From contig CAKUEH010000007.1 in assembly GCA_934646185.1 (NCBI GenBank), forward strand, positions 57,600 to 121,599: a stretch of 64,000 nt of DNA, in the 5' to 3' direction. The notes beneath the pieces are model-generated. The model did not search any database and was not told the origin of the DNA. It worked only from the letters and a program-made list of their open reading frames with translations. A program made the translations under genes and the position numbers. The stretch comes from an uncultured Oscillospiraceae bacterium. GTDB lineage: Bacteria; Bacillota; Clostridia; Oscillospirales; Oscillospiraceae. Below are positions 25,856 to 34,345 of the stretch, in pieces. The stretch's first letter is position 1. The number at the start of each line of letters is the position of its first letter.

Positions 25856-26668
25856 TTACCCCTCCGAAATGGTTTCCTTTCTGGCCGTCAGCCAGAGGCT
25901 CACGGCGTAGAATGCCAGACAAAGCAGCATGACGCACACGCCGGGTGCCAGCAGATACTGATACGCGCCCCGCAGAAACGCGCCGCGCTTATACGCAAAA
26001 TTGACCATCGTGCCCCACGTCGGGCGATAGAGATCGCCAAGCCCCAGAAACGAGAGCGTCGACTCCATCATGATGCAGCTGTTGACCCCGAGCAGAAAGC
26101 GCGACAGCAGTACGTCCGACAGGTTCGGCAGGATATGCCGCACGGCAATATGGGCGCGGCTGTAACCGAGGATGCGGCAGCTCTCGATAAACGTCTGCGT
26201 GCGCAGCTGCAAAACCTTCGCCCGCACGGCGCGCGCTGTGCCGACCCAGCTGAACGCCGCGATCAGGACAATCAGGTGCGCGGCAGAGCTGCCGAAGAAC
26301 GTTGCGAAAACGATGAGCGTAATGAGCTTCGGAAGCAGGACAAAGATCTGAATGAGACCGTTGAAAAGCTGCCCGACCCAGCCGTGAAAGCTCCCGAGTA
26401 TCCCGATGCCCGCCCCCAGGATCAGCGTCAGAATACTGCTCAAAACGCCGACCAGCAGCGTCTGCCGCGCGCCGTAAACAAGCTCGGTAAAAATATCGTA
26501 GCCCATTGCGTTCGTGCCGAGCGGATGCGCCCGACTGACTGGCAGCCACTTCGTGAACAGTTCTTTTTGACTGTAACTTGTAAAGAATTCGGGCGCAAGC
26601 GCGGCCAGCACAAAGATGAGCAGCAGCAAAAGTCCCAGAATGAGCGGCAAAAACCCTTTTTTTCTCAT
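25856..26668 (-). CDS. Oligopeptide/nickel-type ABC permease (OppC/DppC class)
   Basis: The product has 270 residues. It has an N-terminal membrane helix (FLPLILGLLLLLIFVLAAL), the LGTNAMGYDIFTELVYGARQ segment that follows it in DppC-type permeases, and the cytoplasmic EAA-like loop (ESCRILGYSRAHIAVRHILP). It overlaps the OppB-type permease gene by 4 bases. With that protein it would form the channel of a peptide importer. Confidence 0.9.
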   Translation of the reverse strand: MRKKGFLPLILGLLLLLIFVLAALAPEFFTSYSQKELFTKWLPVSRAHPLGTNAMGYDIFTELVYGARQTLLVGVLSSILTLILGAGIGILGSFHGWVGQLFNGLIQIFVLLPKLITLIVFATFFGSSAAHLIVLIAAFSWVGTARAVRAKVLQLRTQTFIESCRILGYSRAHIAVRHILPNLSDVLLSRFLLGVNSCIMMESTLSFLGLGDLYRPTWGTMVNFAYKRGAFLRGAYQYLLAPGVCVMLLCLAFYAVSLWLTARKETISEG

Positions 26669-27642
26669 GCGTTACCCTCCGATCTCCGCCGGGGGTCGAT
26701 GAGCAGGCAAAGCGCATCGGTGAGCAGGATCGAGAGCACCATGATGCACGTCGTTACGAACAGAATGCCCTGCATGAGCGGGTAATCAAGCGTGTAGACC
26801 GCCTCCGTCAGAAGCGAGCCCATCCCGCCGATGGAAAAGATCTTTTCGATCACGACGGAGCCGCCCACGCACAGCGACACGCTCATGCCGAGCATCGTGA
26901 GAAACGGCTGCGCAATCGAGCGCAGGAGATACTCCCGGCGGATGACTCTGTCCGGAAGTCCCCGCTGCCTTGCGTATAAAATATCTTTCCCGTCCGACGC
27001 GCTTGCCGCCATGTTGCGCACGAGCAGATACCGGCTGGGAAGCGCCGCCAGTGTCAACGTCACGACCGGCAGCAGCAGATGTAGTGCTCTGTCCCATACA
27101 TGCCCAGCCGTACCGCGCACAGCCTCCGGAGAATTGAGCCCGGTATAGGGCAGAAGTCGGTTTTGAAAGCAGAACACGATCATCAGCCCCAGCCCAATCA
27201 AAAACGTTGGCACAGCGTTAAGGATGATCAGCGCCATTGTAGAAAAGCGGTCGGCAAGCGAATCCTTTTTGTACCCGCAGCGAAGTCCCCACAGAAGTCC
27301 GAGCCCTGCCGAAAGCAGCACCGCCGGAACCGTGATTTGCAGCGTATAGCCGATCTTCTCCCCGATGAGCGCCGAAACAGCTGCGTCCTTTTTATACGAA
27401 TACCCAAGCGTTCCGTCCAGCAGCGAACGCAGATAGAAGCCAAACTGCACCGGAAGAGATTTGTTCAGATGCAGCGCGTCCTCATAGAACGCAACCTGCG
27501 CGGGCGTCATATCCTGCTCGGAAAAGCCCGTCAGGTACGCCACAGGGTCGCCCGGCAGCAGACGCGGCAGGAAAAAATTCAGAACCACGACCAGCAGAAA
27601 GCACACGAGCGCGAGCCGCATATTTTTTTTGTGATCCTTCAC
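26665..27642 (-). CDS. Oligopeptide/nickel-type ABC permease (OppB/DppB class)
   Basis: The product has 325 residues with the OppB/DppB start (LVVVLNFFLPRLLPGDPV), TLGYSYKKDAAV, and the EAA loop (YARQRGLPDRVIRREYLLRS). Six membrane helices are expected. It overlaps both neighbours by 4 bases. In the family the long outer loop after helix 1 meets the binding protein; it is present here (about 30-95). Confidence 0.9.
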   Translation of the reverse strand: MKDHKKNMRLALVCFLLVVVLNFFLPRLLPGDPVAYLTGFSEQDMTPAQVAFYEDALHLNKSLPVQFGFYLRSLLDGTLGYSYKKDAAVSALIGEKIGYTLQITVPAVLLSAGLGLLWGLRCGYKKDSLADRFSTMALIILNAVPTFLIGLGLMIVFCFQNRLLPYTGLNSPEAVRGTAGHVWDRALHLLLPVVTLTLAALPSRYLLVRNMAASASDGKDILYARQRGLPDRVIRREYLLRSIAQPFLTMLGMSVSLCVGGSVVIEKIFSIGGMGSLLTEAVYTLDYPLMQGILFVTTCIMVLSILLTDALCLLIDPRRRSEGNA

Positions 27643-28319
27643 GCCCGCACCTCTTTCAGCCGGTGATCTTCGTCAAACGCATAGACCACATCGCAATAAT
27701 GATCCGTCAGCGCCCGGTCGTGGCTGATGAACAGCACAGACCCGCCATTGGGCAGCATCTGCGCCTTTACAAGCGCCAGCAGATTTGCCTGCGTGGACAC
27801 GTCCAGCATCGATGTTGCTTCATCCAAAATCAGAAGCTTCGGACGTAAAAGCAGGCAGCGCGCCAATGCCACACGCTGCGCTTCGCCGCCGGAGATCTGT
27901 CGCGGCAGATGGGCGAGGATTTTGGAGGGCATCTGCATCTGCGCCAGAATGTCCGCGATCCGCGTTTCCGCTGCTTTTTTATTTTCCGCCAGATGGTGAT
28001 ACGAGATCAGCTCCCGCAGCCCCGCGCCGATCTTCTGCGACGGGTCGAGCGAAGCATACGGCTGCTGATAAACCATTTGGATGGCAAGACCGCGTCTGCG
28101 GTCATACGCTTCTTTTTGGGACACAAGCAGTTTCCCGTCAAGAAAAACCGCTCCCGCGTCGGGCGCTGTCACGCCGCAGAGAATTTTTGCAAGCGTCGAT
28201 TTTCCGATGCCGCTTGCGCCGGACACCCCGATGATGCTTCCGGCTGGAATGTTCAAGGAAACTTCCTGCAAAACCGTCTGGCTTCCGAACGATTTGCAGC
28301 AGTTTTTGATCTCAAGCAT
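27639..28319 (-). CDS. Oligopeptide ABC ATP-binding protein (OppF-like)
   Basis: The product has 226 residues, a compact ATPase: Walker A GASGIGKSTLAKILCG, Q-loop region MVYQQPYASLDPSQKI, signature ISGGEAQRVALARCLLL, Walker B LLILDEATSMLD, and the H-loop FISHDRALTDHYCD. It lacks the C-terminal oligopeptide-transporter cap (zinc/cysteine extension) that longer OppF proteins carry. It overlaps the OppD-like gene by 8 bases. Confidence 0.9.
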   Translation of the reverse strand: MLEIKNCCKSFGSQTVLQEVSLNIPAGSIIGVSGASGIGKSTLAKILCGVTAPDAGAVFLDGKLLVSQKEAYDRRRGLAIQMVYQQPYASLDPSQKIGAGLRELISYHHLAENKKAAETRIADILAQMQMPSKILAHLPRQISGGEAQRVALARCLLLRPKLLILDEATSMLDVSTQANLLALVKAQMLPNGGSVLFISHDRALTDHYCDVVYAFDEDHRLKEVRA

Positions 28320-29238
28320 GGCAGCACCACCATTCTGTCTTTCCGTCCGTATGTTTCTGCATCGCGCCGTTCAGACAAGCCGTATCCGCCTCTGGACAAC
28401 GGGCGTAAAACGGACAGCCGGATACACCTTCGCGCAGAATGGACGAAGGCTGCATCCCGTTTGCGACCTGCGCGGCAAGAAGTGCCTTTGTGTACGGATT
28501 GCGCGGCGTGCTTAAAACGTCAGCGGACGCGCCCGTTTCCAGCATTCGCCCGCCGCACAGCACCAGAACCCGGTCACAGCGCGAGGCGACGGAAATATCG
28601 TGCGTGATGATGAGCTTCGCTGCATCCGGAAAAATGGAGTCCAGAAGCGCGAAAAACTGCGCACGCCCGACTTCGTCCAATCCGTTTGTTGGCTCATCTG
28701 CAATCAGAAGCCGCGCCCGGGAGCAGGCTGCCAGCGCGATCGTCACGCGCTGCGCCATGCCGCCGGAGAGCTGGAAGGGGTACCTGTCCAGAACCGCGCC
28801 CGGTGCGTCAAAGCCCGCCAGCCGCAGCTTTTCCGCTGCCAGTGCCGGGAAGTCTCTGCGCGGCAGGCCGAGCTTTTTCAGGCTGTCATAGAGCTGCTTT
28901 CGCACCGCGCGCGTGGGAAGAAGAAACTCCGCGCCGTTTTGCGGAATGTAAACGATTCTGTCGCCGCGCAGCGTTTGCAGCTGTTTGCCGGTTGGGAGCG
29001 CCGCGCCGTCCAGCTGTACACAGCCGCCCCGCATCCGCACGTTTGCCGGGAGCAGCCCCAGAATCGAGAGTGCCAGCATGGTCTTGCCCGATCCGGTCTC
29101 GCCGATGATCGCCAGCCGCTCGCCGGAGGAAAGCGAGAAGGAAACATCCCGCAGCAGCACGCGCTCGCCGCGCGAGAGCAGCGCGGAGATCGTCCCGCAG
29201 GCGTATGAGAACGCCGGAAATATTTCAGTTGCAGCCAT
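28312..29238 (-). CDS. Oligopeptide ABC ATP-binding protein (OppD-like)
   Basis: The product has 308 residues from ATG 29238, which follows GGAGGG; a longer upstream frame has no ribosome site. Walker A is GETGSGKTMLALSILG, the signature LSGGMAQRVTIALAA, Walker B LLIADEPTNGLDE and the H-loop ITHDISVASRCD. The C-terminus (GCPFYARCPEADTACLNG, then WWCCHA) is the cysteine-rich cap typical of OppD/DppD proteins. It pairs with the OppF-like ATPase downstream. A short gap and a terminator separate it from the binding-protein gene. Confidence 0.9.
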   Translation of the reverse strand: MAATEIFPAFSYACGTISALLSRGERVLLRDVSFSLSSGERLAIIGETGSGKTMLALSILGLLPANVRMRGGCVQLDGAALPTGKQLQTLRGDRIVYIPQNGAEFLLPTRAVRKQLYDSLKKLGLPRRDFPALAAEKLRLAGFDAPGAVLDRYPFQLSGGMAQRVTIALAACSRARLLIADEPTNGLDEVGRAQFFALLDSIFPDAAKLIITHDISVASRCDRVLVLCGGRMLETGASADVLSTPRNPYTKALLAAQVANGMQPSSILREGVSGCPFYARCPEADTACLNGAMQKHTDGKTEWWCCHA

Positions 29239-29268
29239 CGGCGCTCCCTCCTCGCGGTGATTTCGATT

Positions 29269-29274
29269 ATTGTA
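29269..29274 (-). promoter_or_regulatory. Possible -10 of the OppD-F-B-C-TPR operon
   Basis: TACAAT on the minus strand, about 30 bases before the OppD-like ATG. The -35 is poor (GTTACG at 18 bases), so readthrough from the binding-protein gene may also contribute. Confidence 0.4.
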
Positions 29275-29322
29275 CCGTATCCGGCCCGCGCGCGTAACCC
29301 TCCCCGGGGGATGGAATTTGAG

Positions 29323-29355
29323 AAAAACGCGGAGATTTCCGAAGAAATCCCCGCG
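29323..29355 (-). terminator. Terminator after the oligopeptide-binding protein gene
   Basis: Stem CGCGG(A)GATTTC / GAAATC(C)CCGCG with a CGAA loop. On the minus strand it ends in TTTTT. It starts 18 bases after the stop codon. Confidence 0.85.
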
Positions 29356-29372
29356 CCTGAAACGATCTTTGA

Positions 29373-31070
29373 TTATTTTGCCGTGATCGTAAACCATGTA
29401 TTCACATTGTTGAGCCCGAACACCGCGTCCACGGTGAAATGTTCATACGCCGCACTGTGGACAAGGATCTGGCTGTCCCAGTAGAGTGCGATCAGCGGCA
29501 TATGCGCGGCGTACCAGTCCTGCAGGCTGCCCGCCGCAGCAGTGTATTCCTCCACGGTTTTCGCTTCGCCTGTCGTGGAAAGGATCGACTGGAATCCTTC
29601 GTCAAACACCTGGCAGCCGCCCTGTACGGGGTGCGTGCCGTCTACGTAAATGGAAGCAAGGCCGTTTTTCATGCCCATACCGGCGGCGGTAAAGCCGTAG
29701 ATGGCCGCTTCCATGGTGATGTTGTTTTCGGAGAATTTATTGCTGGTCTTGGCGTTGTAGCTGTCGCCGTCCAGCGTTTCGAGATCCACCTGAATACCGA
29801 ACTGCTCAAGCTGCGTCTTGACAAGCTCCGCGTAACCGACGTGGGCTTCCTTGCCTGCGTTGCAGGTGAGCGTAAAGGCGCAGACCTCGCCGGAAGCGTT
29901 CACATAGAATCCTTCTGTGTTCTTTTCCGTGTAGCCCGCGTTTGCCATATACTGCGCGGCTTTGTCCAGATCCTGACCGAGCGCTTCGGTCTCCTTATAA
30001 CCCACGGTCACGGGCGGCACGAAGCCGCGGTTAGGGTTGATGGCATAGGCGCTGCCGAATACGGTACGGAAGCTGTCATAGTCCAGCGCATAGGAGACCG
30101 CCAGCCGAAGATTCTCATCTGCAAAGAGACCGTTCGCGTTGTTGAACGCCAGCACCGCTGGTGCATTTGCCGCCGTGACGGCTTCGAGCGTCAGCGTGTC
30201 GGACGCAGCCAGCACATCCTGATACGAACCGGAAACGCCCGCGGAATATGCCCACGTCATGTCCAGATCGCCGCTCTGCAGTGCCAGATACATGGTATCC
30301 TCGTTTCCAAACAGGCGGCAGACGATCCTGCCGACGTTCGGCATCTGCGGATAATAGGGATTCGGAATGAAGGTGAGCGTCCCGGCCTCCTTGTTGAAGC
30401 TCTCCAGTACATACGGCCCGCAGGTGACACGGGCTTCTTCTTCCGTGACAGAAGCCTTGCCCTCGTAGACGTGCTTCGGCATGACGCGGAAGGACGTCAT
30501 GTTGGAGAGCTCGCGCACGTTGGGCGAGGTCAGCGTCAGGGAGATGGACATTTCATTATCCGAGAGCTCGTAAGAAGCGTACTTTGCTTCCGTGACCTTT
30601 CCGTCGGCATCCGTCTGGGAGACAAAATTCGCGCTGCCGTTCGCGTCGTCATAGTCGAGCGTAAAGAGAATGTCCGCCGCCGTGACCGGCTCGCCGTCCG
30701 ACCAGGCCATGCCGGGCTCGATGGTGTAGACCCATGTGACGGAATCTTCCGTTTCATAGGAAGCAAGCAGCGGATGGTAATTGCCCTCCGCGTCCTGCCA
30801 GACGAGCGGAAGCTCGCTGACGCCGCTGGCAAGCATATCGAAGTTATACTCACCAAACGTCGCTGCCTCAATGGCAGCCGTCGTGCCGACCGTGAACTGC
30901 TCGATGGGGTATGCGGGCGTTTCCGGTTCCGCCGGCTGCTCGGTCTGTTCGGCCGGTACCGGCTGGTTTTCGGCTTGTGCCGGCTGCTGTGTCTGGGATT
31001 CAGATCTGCCGCACGCGGCAAGCGCAAAAATCAGGCTCAGGCAGAGCAAAAGTGCAAGAAGTCTTTTCAT
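29373..31070 (-). CDS. Oligopeptide-binding lipoprotein (SBP family 5)
   Basis: The product has 565 residues. Three ATGs stand in a row (31076, 31073, 31070) after AGGAGG; the last has the best spacing (7 bases). Lipobox LAAC (cysteine 20) is followed by a Gln/Pro/Glu linker to about residue 50. The family 5 fold shows VGTTAAIEAATFGEYNFDML at its start, PGMAWSDGEPVTAADILFTL (the family signature), YYPQMPNVGRIVCRLFGNED, and DLDMTWAYS. Members bind peptides, nickel or other ligands; the ligand here cannot be told. The gene is transcribed divergently from the sensor triad at 31318. Confidence 0.9.
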   Translation of the reverse strand: MKRLLALLLCLSLIFALAACGRSESQTQQPAQAENQPVPAEQTEQPAEPETPAYPIEQFTVGTTAAIEAATFGEYNFDMLASGVSELPLVWQDAEGNYHPLLASYETEDSVTWVYTIEPGMAWSDGEPVTAADILFTLDYDDANGSANFVSQTDADGKVTEAKYASYELSDNEMSISLTLTSPNVRELSNMTSFRVMPKHVYEGKASVTEEEARVTCGPYVLESFNKEAGTLTFIPNPYYPQMPNVGRIVCRLFGNEDTMYLALQSGDLDMTWAYSAGVSGSYQDVLAASDTLTLEAVTAANAPAVLAFNNANGLFADENLRLAVSYALDYDSFRTVFGSAYAINPNRGFVPPVTVGYKETEALGQDLDKAAQYMANAGYTEKNTEGFYVNASGEVCAFTLTCNAGKEAHVGYAELVKTQLEQFGIQVDLETLDGDSYNAKTSNKFSENNITMEAAIYGFTAAGMGMKNGLASIYVDGTHPVQGGCQVFDEGFQSILSTTGEAKTVEEYTAAAGSLQDWYAAHMPLIALYWDSQILVHSAAYEHFTVDAVFGLNNVNTWFTITAK

Positions 31071-31103
31071 CATCATTCCTCCTGTTTTCCGTTCCGCACA
31101 AAA

Positions 31104-31136
31104 ACGCGGCGCCTTCTTCCCCAAGAAACGCCGCGT
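31104..31136 (-). terminator. Terminator-like hairpin in the leader of the binding-protein gene
   Basis: Outer stem ACGCGGCG/CGCCGCGT plus inner stem TTCTT/AAGAA around a CCCC loop, followed on the minus strand by TTTTTG. It lies between the likely promoter (31184) and the ATG, so it could act as an attenuator. No recognised riboswitch class surrounds it. Confidence 0.65.
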
Positions 31137-31183
31137 CTTTGCTGCAGGATCGGATTGGGTCGAGCGTATGAACTGATAGCTGT

Positions 31184-31189
31184 ATTGTA
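31184..31189 (-). promoter_or_regulatory. -10 of the oligopeptide-binding gene
   Basis: TACAAT on the minus strand, with a weak TTCCGC at 17 bases upstream. It would give a leader of about 105 bases containing the hairpin at 31104-31136. Confidence 0.45.
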
Positions 31190-31270
31190 GCAGACCGAGC
31201 GTTTCAGCGGAAGCTCCCCCCGGGGATGATTTTTCAAAAAAAGTCCCCGGCCCGAAAAACGAAAACCCCC

Positions 31271-31299
31271 TTTCAAACTCTGGAAAAGAATGATACAAT
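31271..31299 (+). promoter_or_regulatory. Promoter of the first sensor triad
   Basis: TTTCAA (31271-31276), 17-base spacer, TACAAT (31294-31299), giving a short leader before the TTG start at 31318. Confidence 0.5.
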
Positions 31300-31317
31300 C
31301 ATGCTGAGGTGATTGCA

Positions 31318-32937
31318 TTGCTGAAGGTTTTTCTGGTAGAGGACGAATGCGTCGTGCGGGAAGGTCTGCGCGACTGCATCGACTGGGAGCGGTACGGATT
31401 TGAATTCTGCGGCGACGCGCCCGACGGGGAGCTGGCTCTGCCGCAGATCCGCAAGCTGCGCCCGGACATCCTGATCACGGACATCAAAATGCCGTTTATG
31501 GACGGACTGGCGCTCAGCAAGCTCGTCTGTGCGGAGCTGCCGGAGACAAGGATCATTCTCATCAGCGGACACAACGATTTTGAATTTGCGCAGGAAGCCA
31601 TCGAGATCGGCGTGGAGCAGTATCTGCTCAAGCCCGTGACGAAGTCCTCGCTTCTGAAAACGCTGGAAGACGTCAGCCGGAAGATCGACGAAGAGCGCGA
31701 GCAGAAGGCCTACCTGCGCCGCTTCCAGCAGGAGGGGCAGGAGTACGAGCAGTATGCCCGCCGCCAATTCTTCGAGCAGCTCACCTCCGGCACGCTGCGC
31801 GTCTCCGAGATCTACGAACAGGCCAAAAGGCTGCAGATCGACATCGACGCCGAACGCTATACCGTCATTCTGCTGACCTTGCAGAGCAGGGGAACGGCGG
31901 AGTATTCCCAGACGCTGGCCGACCGGCTGGAGGAGCTGATGGCGTATCTGCTGCGCTACGGCGAGTATCTGCTGTTCCGGTGCAATCTCATGACCTACTG
32001 CATCATCGTCAAGGACAGCGCCGCGGAGCCCGGCGGCGCCGTAGACCGGTGCCTTGAAAACATCCAGCGCCGCTGCGCCGGCGATGCGTCTCTTGCGTGG
32101 TACGCGGCGGTCAGCGGCCCGGTCGCGCGGCTGAGCGAGCTTCCCGGCTGCTATGCCCGGGCGCATACGATCCTGTCCTACCGCCATCTTCTGCCGGAGC
32201 AGCATGTGCTGACCGCGGACGTGCTGCAAAAGCCGCAGCGCGGCGCGCTCCCGGCGCTCGACGAGGTCGACGCCAGCAAGGCGGATCCCGCCATCATCCG
32301 CAGCTTCCTGCAGACCGGCATGCGCGAGGAGATCCCGGATTTCGTGTCGGAGTATCTCGCCTCCTTCGGAAACGCGCTGGATTCCATGCTCTTCCGGCAG
32401 TATGTGCTGCTGGAGCTGCGCTTCAGCGCCATCCGCGCGGCCAAGAGCTTCGGCTATTCGCAGGAGGAATTCCTGCGCCCGCTTGGCTCCGCGCAGGAGC
32501 TTCAGGCGGATATGAGCCGCGAGACGCTGTCCAGAAGCTGTGCCGCGCTTTTGCGCCGCGCCATCGACCTGCGCGAGGAGGAGTCCGGCAATCAGTATAA
32601 ATCCATGCTCAAGCGGGCGCTTCGATATATTGACCAGAACTATACCGACGAAAATCTCTCGCTCAACACCGCGGCGAAGGCGGCCAACATCAGTCCCAAC
32701 TATTTTTCCGGCGTGTTCAGCCAGGAGATGGGGCAGACGTTTGTCGAATACCTGACGGAAAAGCGGATGGAGCGCGCAAAGGAGCTGCTGCGCTATTCCG
32801 GCAAGCGGTCGAGCGAGGTGGCCTATGAGGTCGGCTACCGCGACCCGCGCTATTTCAGCTTCCTGTTCAAAAAGACGCAGGGCTGCACGCCGAGCAGCTA
32901 CCGCGCGGGAAACGGAGACGGACATGAGGCGAAATGA
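31318..32937 (+). CDS. YesN-like response regulator with AraC output domain
   Basis: The product has 539 residues. I start at TTG 31318 because GAGGTGA lies 5 bases before it and the protein then begins MLKVFLVEDE, the usual receiver start. The receiver domain has E8, D9, phosphorylation site D55 (LITDIKMP) and K107 (LLKPV). A long middle region (about 130-430) resembles the helical and GGDEF-like spacer of YesN proteins. The C-terminal 100 residues are an AraC DNA-binding domain (LNTAAKAANISPNYFSGVF, then SSEVAYEVGYRDPRYFSFLF). It is the first gene of a three-gene operon with a histidine kinase and a sugar-binding protein. The pentose importer downstream is the likely target. Confidence 0.9.
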   Translation: MLKVFLVEDECVVREGLRDCIDWERYGFEFCGDAPDGELALPQIRKLRPDILITDIKMPFMDGLALSKLVCAELPETRIILISGHNDFEFAQEAIEIGVEQYLLKPVTKSSLLKTLEDVSRKIDEEREQKAYLRRFQQEGQEYEQYARRQFFEQLTSGTLRVSEIYEQAKRLQIDIDAERYTVILLTLQSRGTAEYSQTLADRLEELMAYLLRYGEYLLFRCNLMTYCIIVKDSAAEPGGAVDRCLENIQRRCAGDASLAWYAAVSGPVARLSELPGCYARAHTILSYRHLLPEQHVLTADVLQKPQRGALPALDEVDASKADPAIIRSFLQTGMREEIPDFVSEYLASFGNALDSMLFRQYVLLELRFSAIRAAKSFGYSQEEFLRPLGSAQELQADMSRETLSRSCAALLRRAIDLREEESGNQYKSMLKRALRYIDQNYTDENLSLNTAAKAANISPNYFSGVFSQEMGQTFVEYLTEKRMERAKELLRYSGKRSSEVAYEVGYRDPRYFSFLFKKTQGCTPSSYRAGNGDGHEAK

Positions 32938-34345
32938 GCCGCATCCGTCGCTGGACGGAAAGTTGCGGCGGCTTTTGTGGAGCATGCTGCTGCTCGTCTG
33001 CGTGATCCTCGTCGCGACGCTGGCGATTTTGCTGCTGCACAACCACCAGTATTCCATCGTCACGGCCAATATCGTCCGCGCCTCCCAATTCAACCAGAAT
33101 TTCAAGGAGGATGTCGACCTCAAAATGTATTATTACGTCATCGACAGCAGCTACGGCGAGACGCTGCCGGTGCAGGAGGTCGACGAGGCAAAGGCGCTTG
33201 CGCAGGAGCTTCTGGACGGCACGCAGGACCGGCAGAGCCGGAGGGCCATCACGAGCGCGATCGATCTGTGCGAAAATCTGCGCGAGCGCATCATGCAGAT
33301 CACCGAGACCGACGGCTACGAGGCCAGAATGGAGCTGCTGGAATCCAACATCTATATTCTCACGGAGCTGATCCAGCAGTATTTCTATACCTATCTCTAT
33401 CATGAGGCAGGCTATCTGGATTCTTTGCAGGCGGCGCTGACGGCCCGGCTCTGGCTGGAGCTGGGACTGGTCGCCGCCGGAGCGCTGGTGCTCGTGGTCG
33501 TGCTCATGCGCCGCTCCGCGGCCATCAGCCGCAGCATCACGCAGCCAATCTATGCCCTGCGCGAACGCGCGCAGTCCATCGGCCGGGGCGATCTTGCCGC
33601 GCGGGAGCCCGTCGTCGCAGAGGACGAGACGCTGCAGGCGCTCAGCAGCAGCATCGAGCAGATGGCGCAGCACCTGCAGCAGCAGATGGAGCTCAACCGG
33701 CTCGAGCAGGACAAGCTCCGCGCGATGGAGCTTGCGCTGCTGCAGAGCCAGATCAACCCACATTTTCTTTACAACACGCTCGACACCATCATCTGGCTCG
33801 TAGAGACGGGAAAAAACGAACAGGCCGTCGAGATGGTCACGAGCCTGTCAAACTTTTTCCGCAGCTCTCTGAGCAAGGGGCGCGATCTCATCACCCTTGG
33901 CGAGGAGGAGATCCACGTGCGCAGCTATCTGGAGATCCAGCAGGTGCGCTACCGGGATATTCTCTGCTATGAAATTTGCGTCCAGCCGGAGCTGCGCGGC
34001 TGCGTGCTGCCGAAGCTGACCTTGCAGCCGCTGGTGGAAAACGCGCTCTACCACGGCATCAAGCTGCGCCGCGGTCTGGGCCATATCCGCGTCGACGCCG
34101 CGCAGGAGGACGATCATGTCCGCATTCTGGTACAGGACGACGGCGCCGGTATGCCGCCCGAGCGCCTGCGGCAGCTGCGGCAGAGTCTCGACACGGAGGA
34201 GCAGGTCGGCTTCGGCCTGCGCACGGTCTTCCGGCGGCTGCGGCTGCTGTACGGCGGGCAGTGTTCCATGGAGCTGGAAAGCGAGCCGAACGCCGGTACG
34301 ACGGTCACGCTGCGCTTTCCCATCAGAAAGGAGGCCGAGACATGA
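32924..34345 (+). CDS. YesM/LytS-type sensor histidine kinase
   Basis: The product has 473 residues, starting inside the last codons of the regulator gene (14-base overlap). The membrane helix at about 16-38 is followed by an outer domain of about 130 residues that is mostly helical, a second helix (about 168-190), a HAMP domain, then the His_kinase domain with SQINPHFLYNTLD (phosphorylated H280) and an ATPase region (LVENALYHGIKLRRGLG, then DDGAGMPPERL). The outer domain is small and helical, as in kinases that read ligand through a separate binding protein. The binding-protein gene overlaps its stop as ATGA. Confidence 0.92.
   Translation: MRRNEPHPSLDGKLRRLLWSMLLLVCVILVATLAILLLHNHQYSIVTANIVRASQFNQNFKEDVDLKMYYYVIDSSYGETLPVQEVDEAKALAQELLDGTQDRQSRRAITSAIDLCENLRERIMQITETDGYEARMELLESNIYILTELIQQYFYTYLYHEAGYLDSLQAALTARLWLELGLVAAGALVLVVVLMRRSAAISRSITQPIYALRERAQSIGRGDLAAREPVVAEDETLQALSSSIEQMAQHLQQQMELNRLEQDKLRAMELALLQSQINPHFLYNTLDTIIWLVETGKNEQAVEMVTSLSNFFRSSLSKGRDLITLGEEEIHVRSYLEIQQVRYRDILCYEICVQPELRGCVLPKLTLQPLVENALYHGIKLRRGLGHIRVDAAQEDDHVRILVQDDGAGMPPERLRQLRQSLDTEEQVGFGLRTVFRRLRLLYGGQCSMELESEPNAGTTVTLRFPIRKEAET

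Noticed and set aside
29439..31190. 583-codon plus-strand open frame
   Set aside because: Antisense of the oligopeptide-binding lipoprotein, without homology or start signals.
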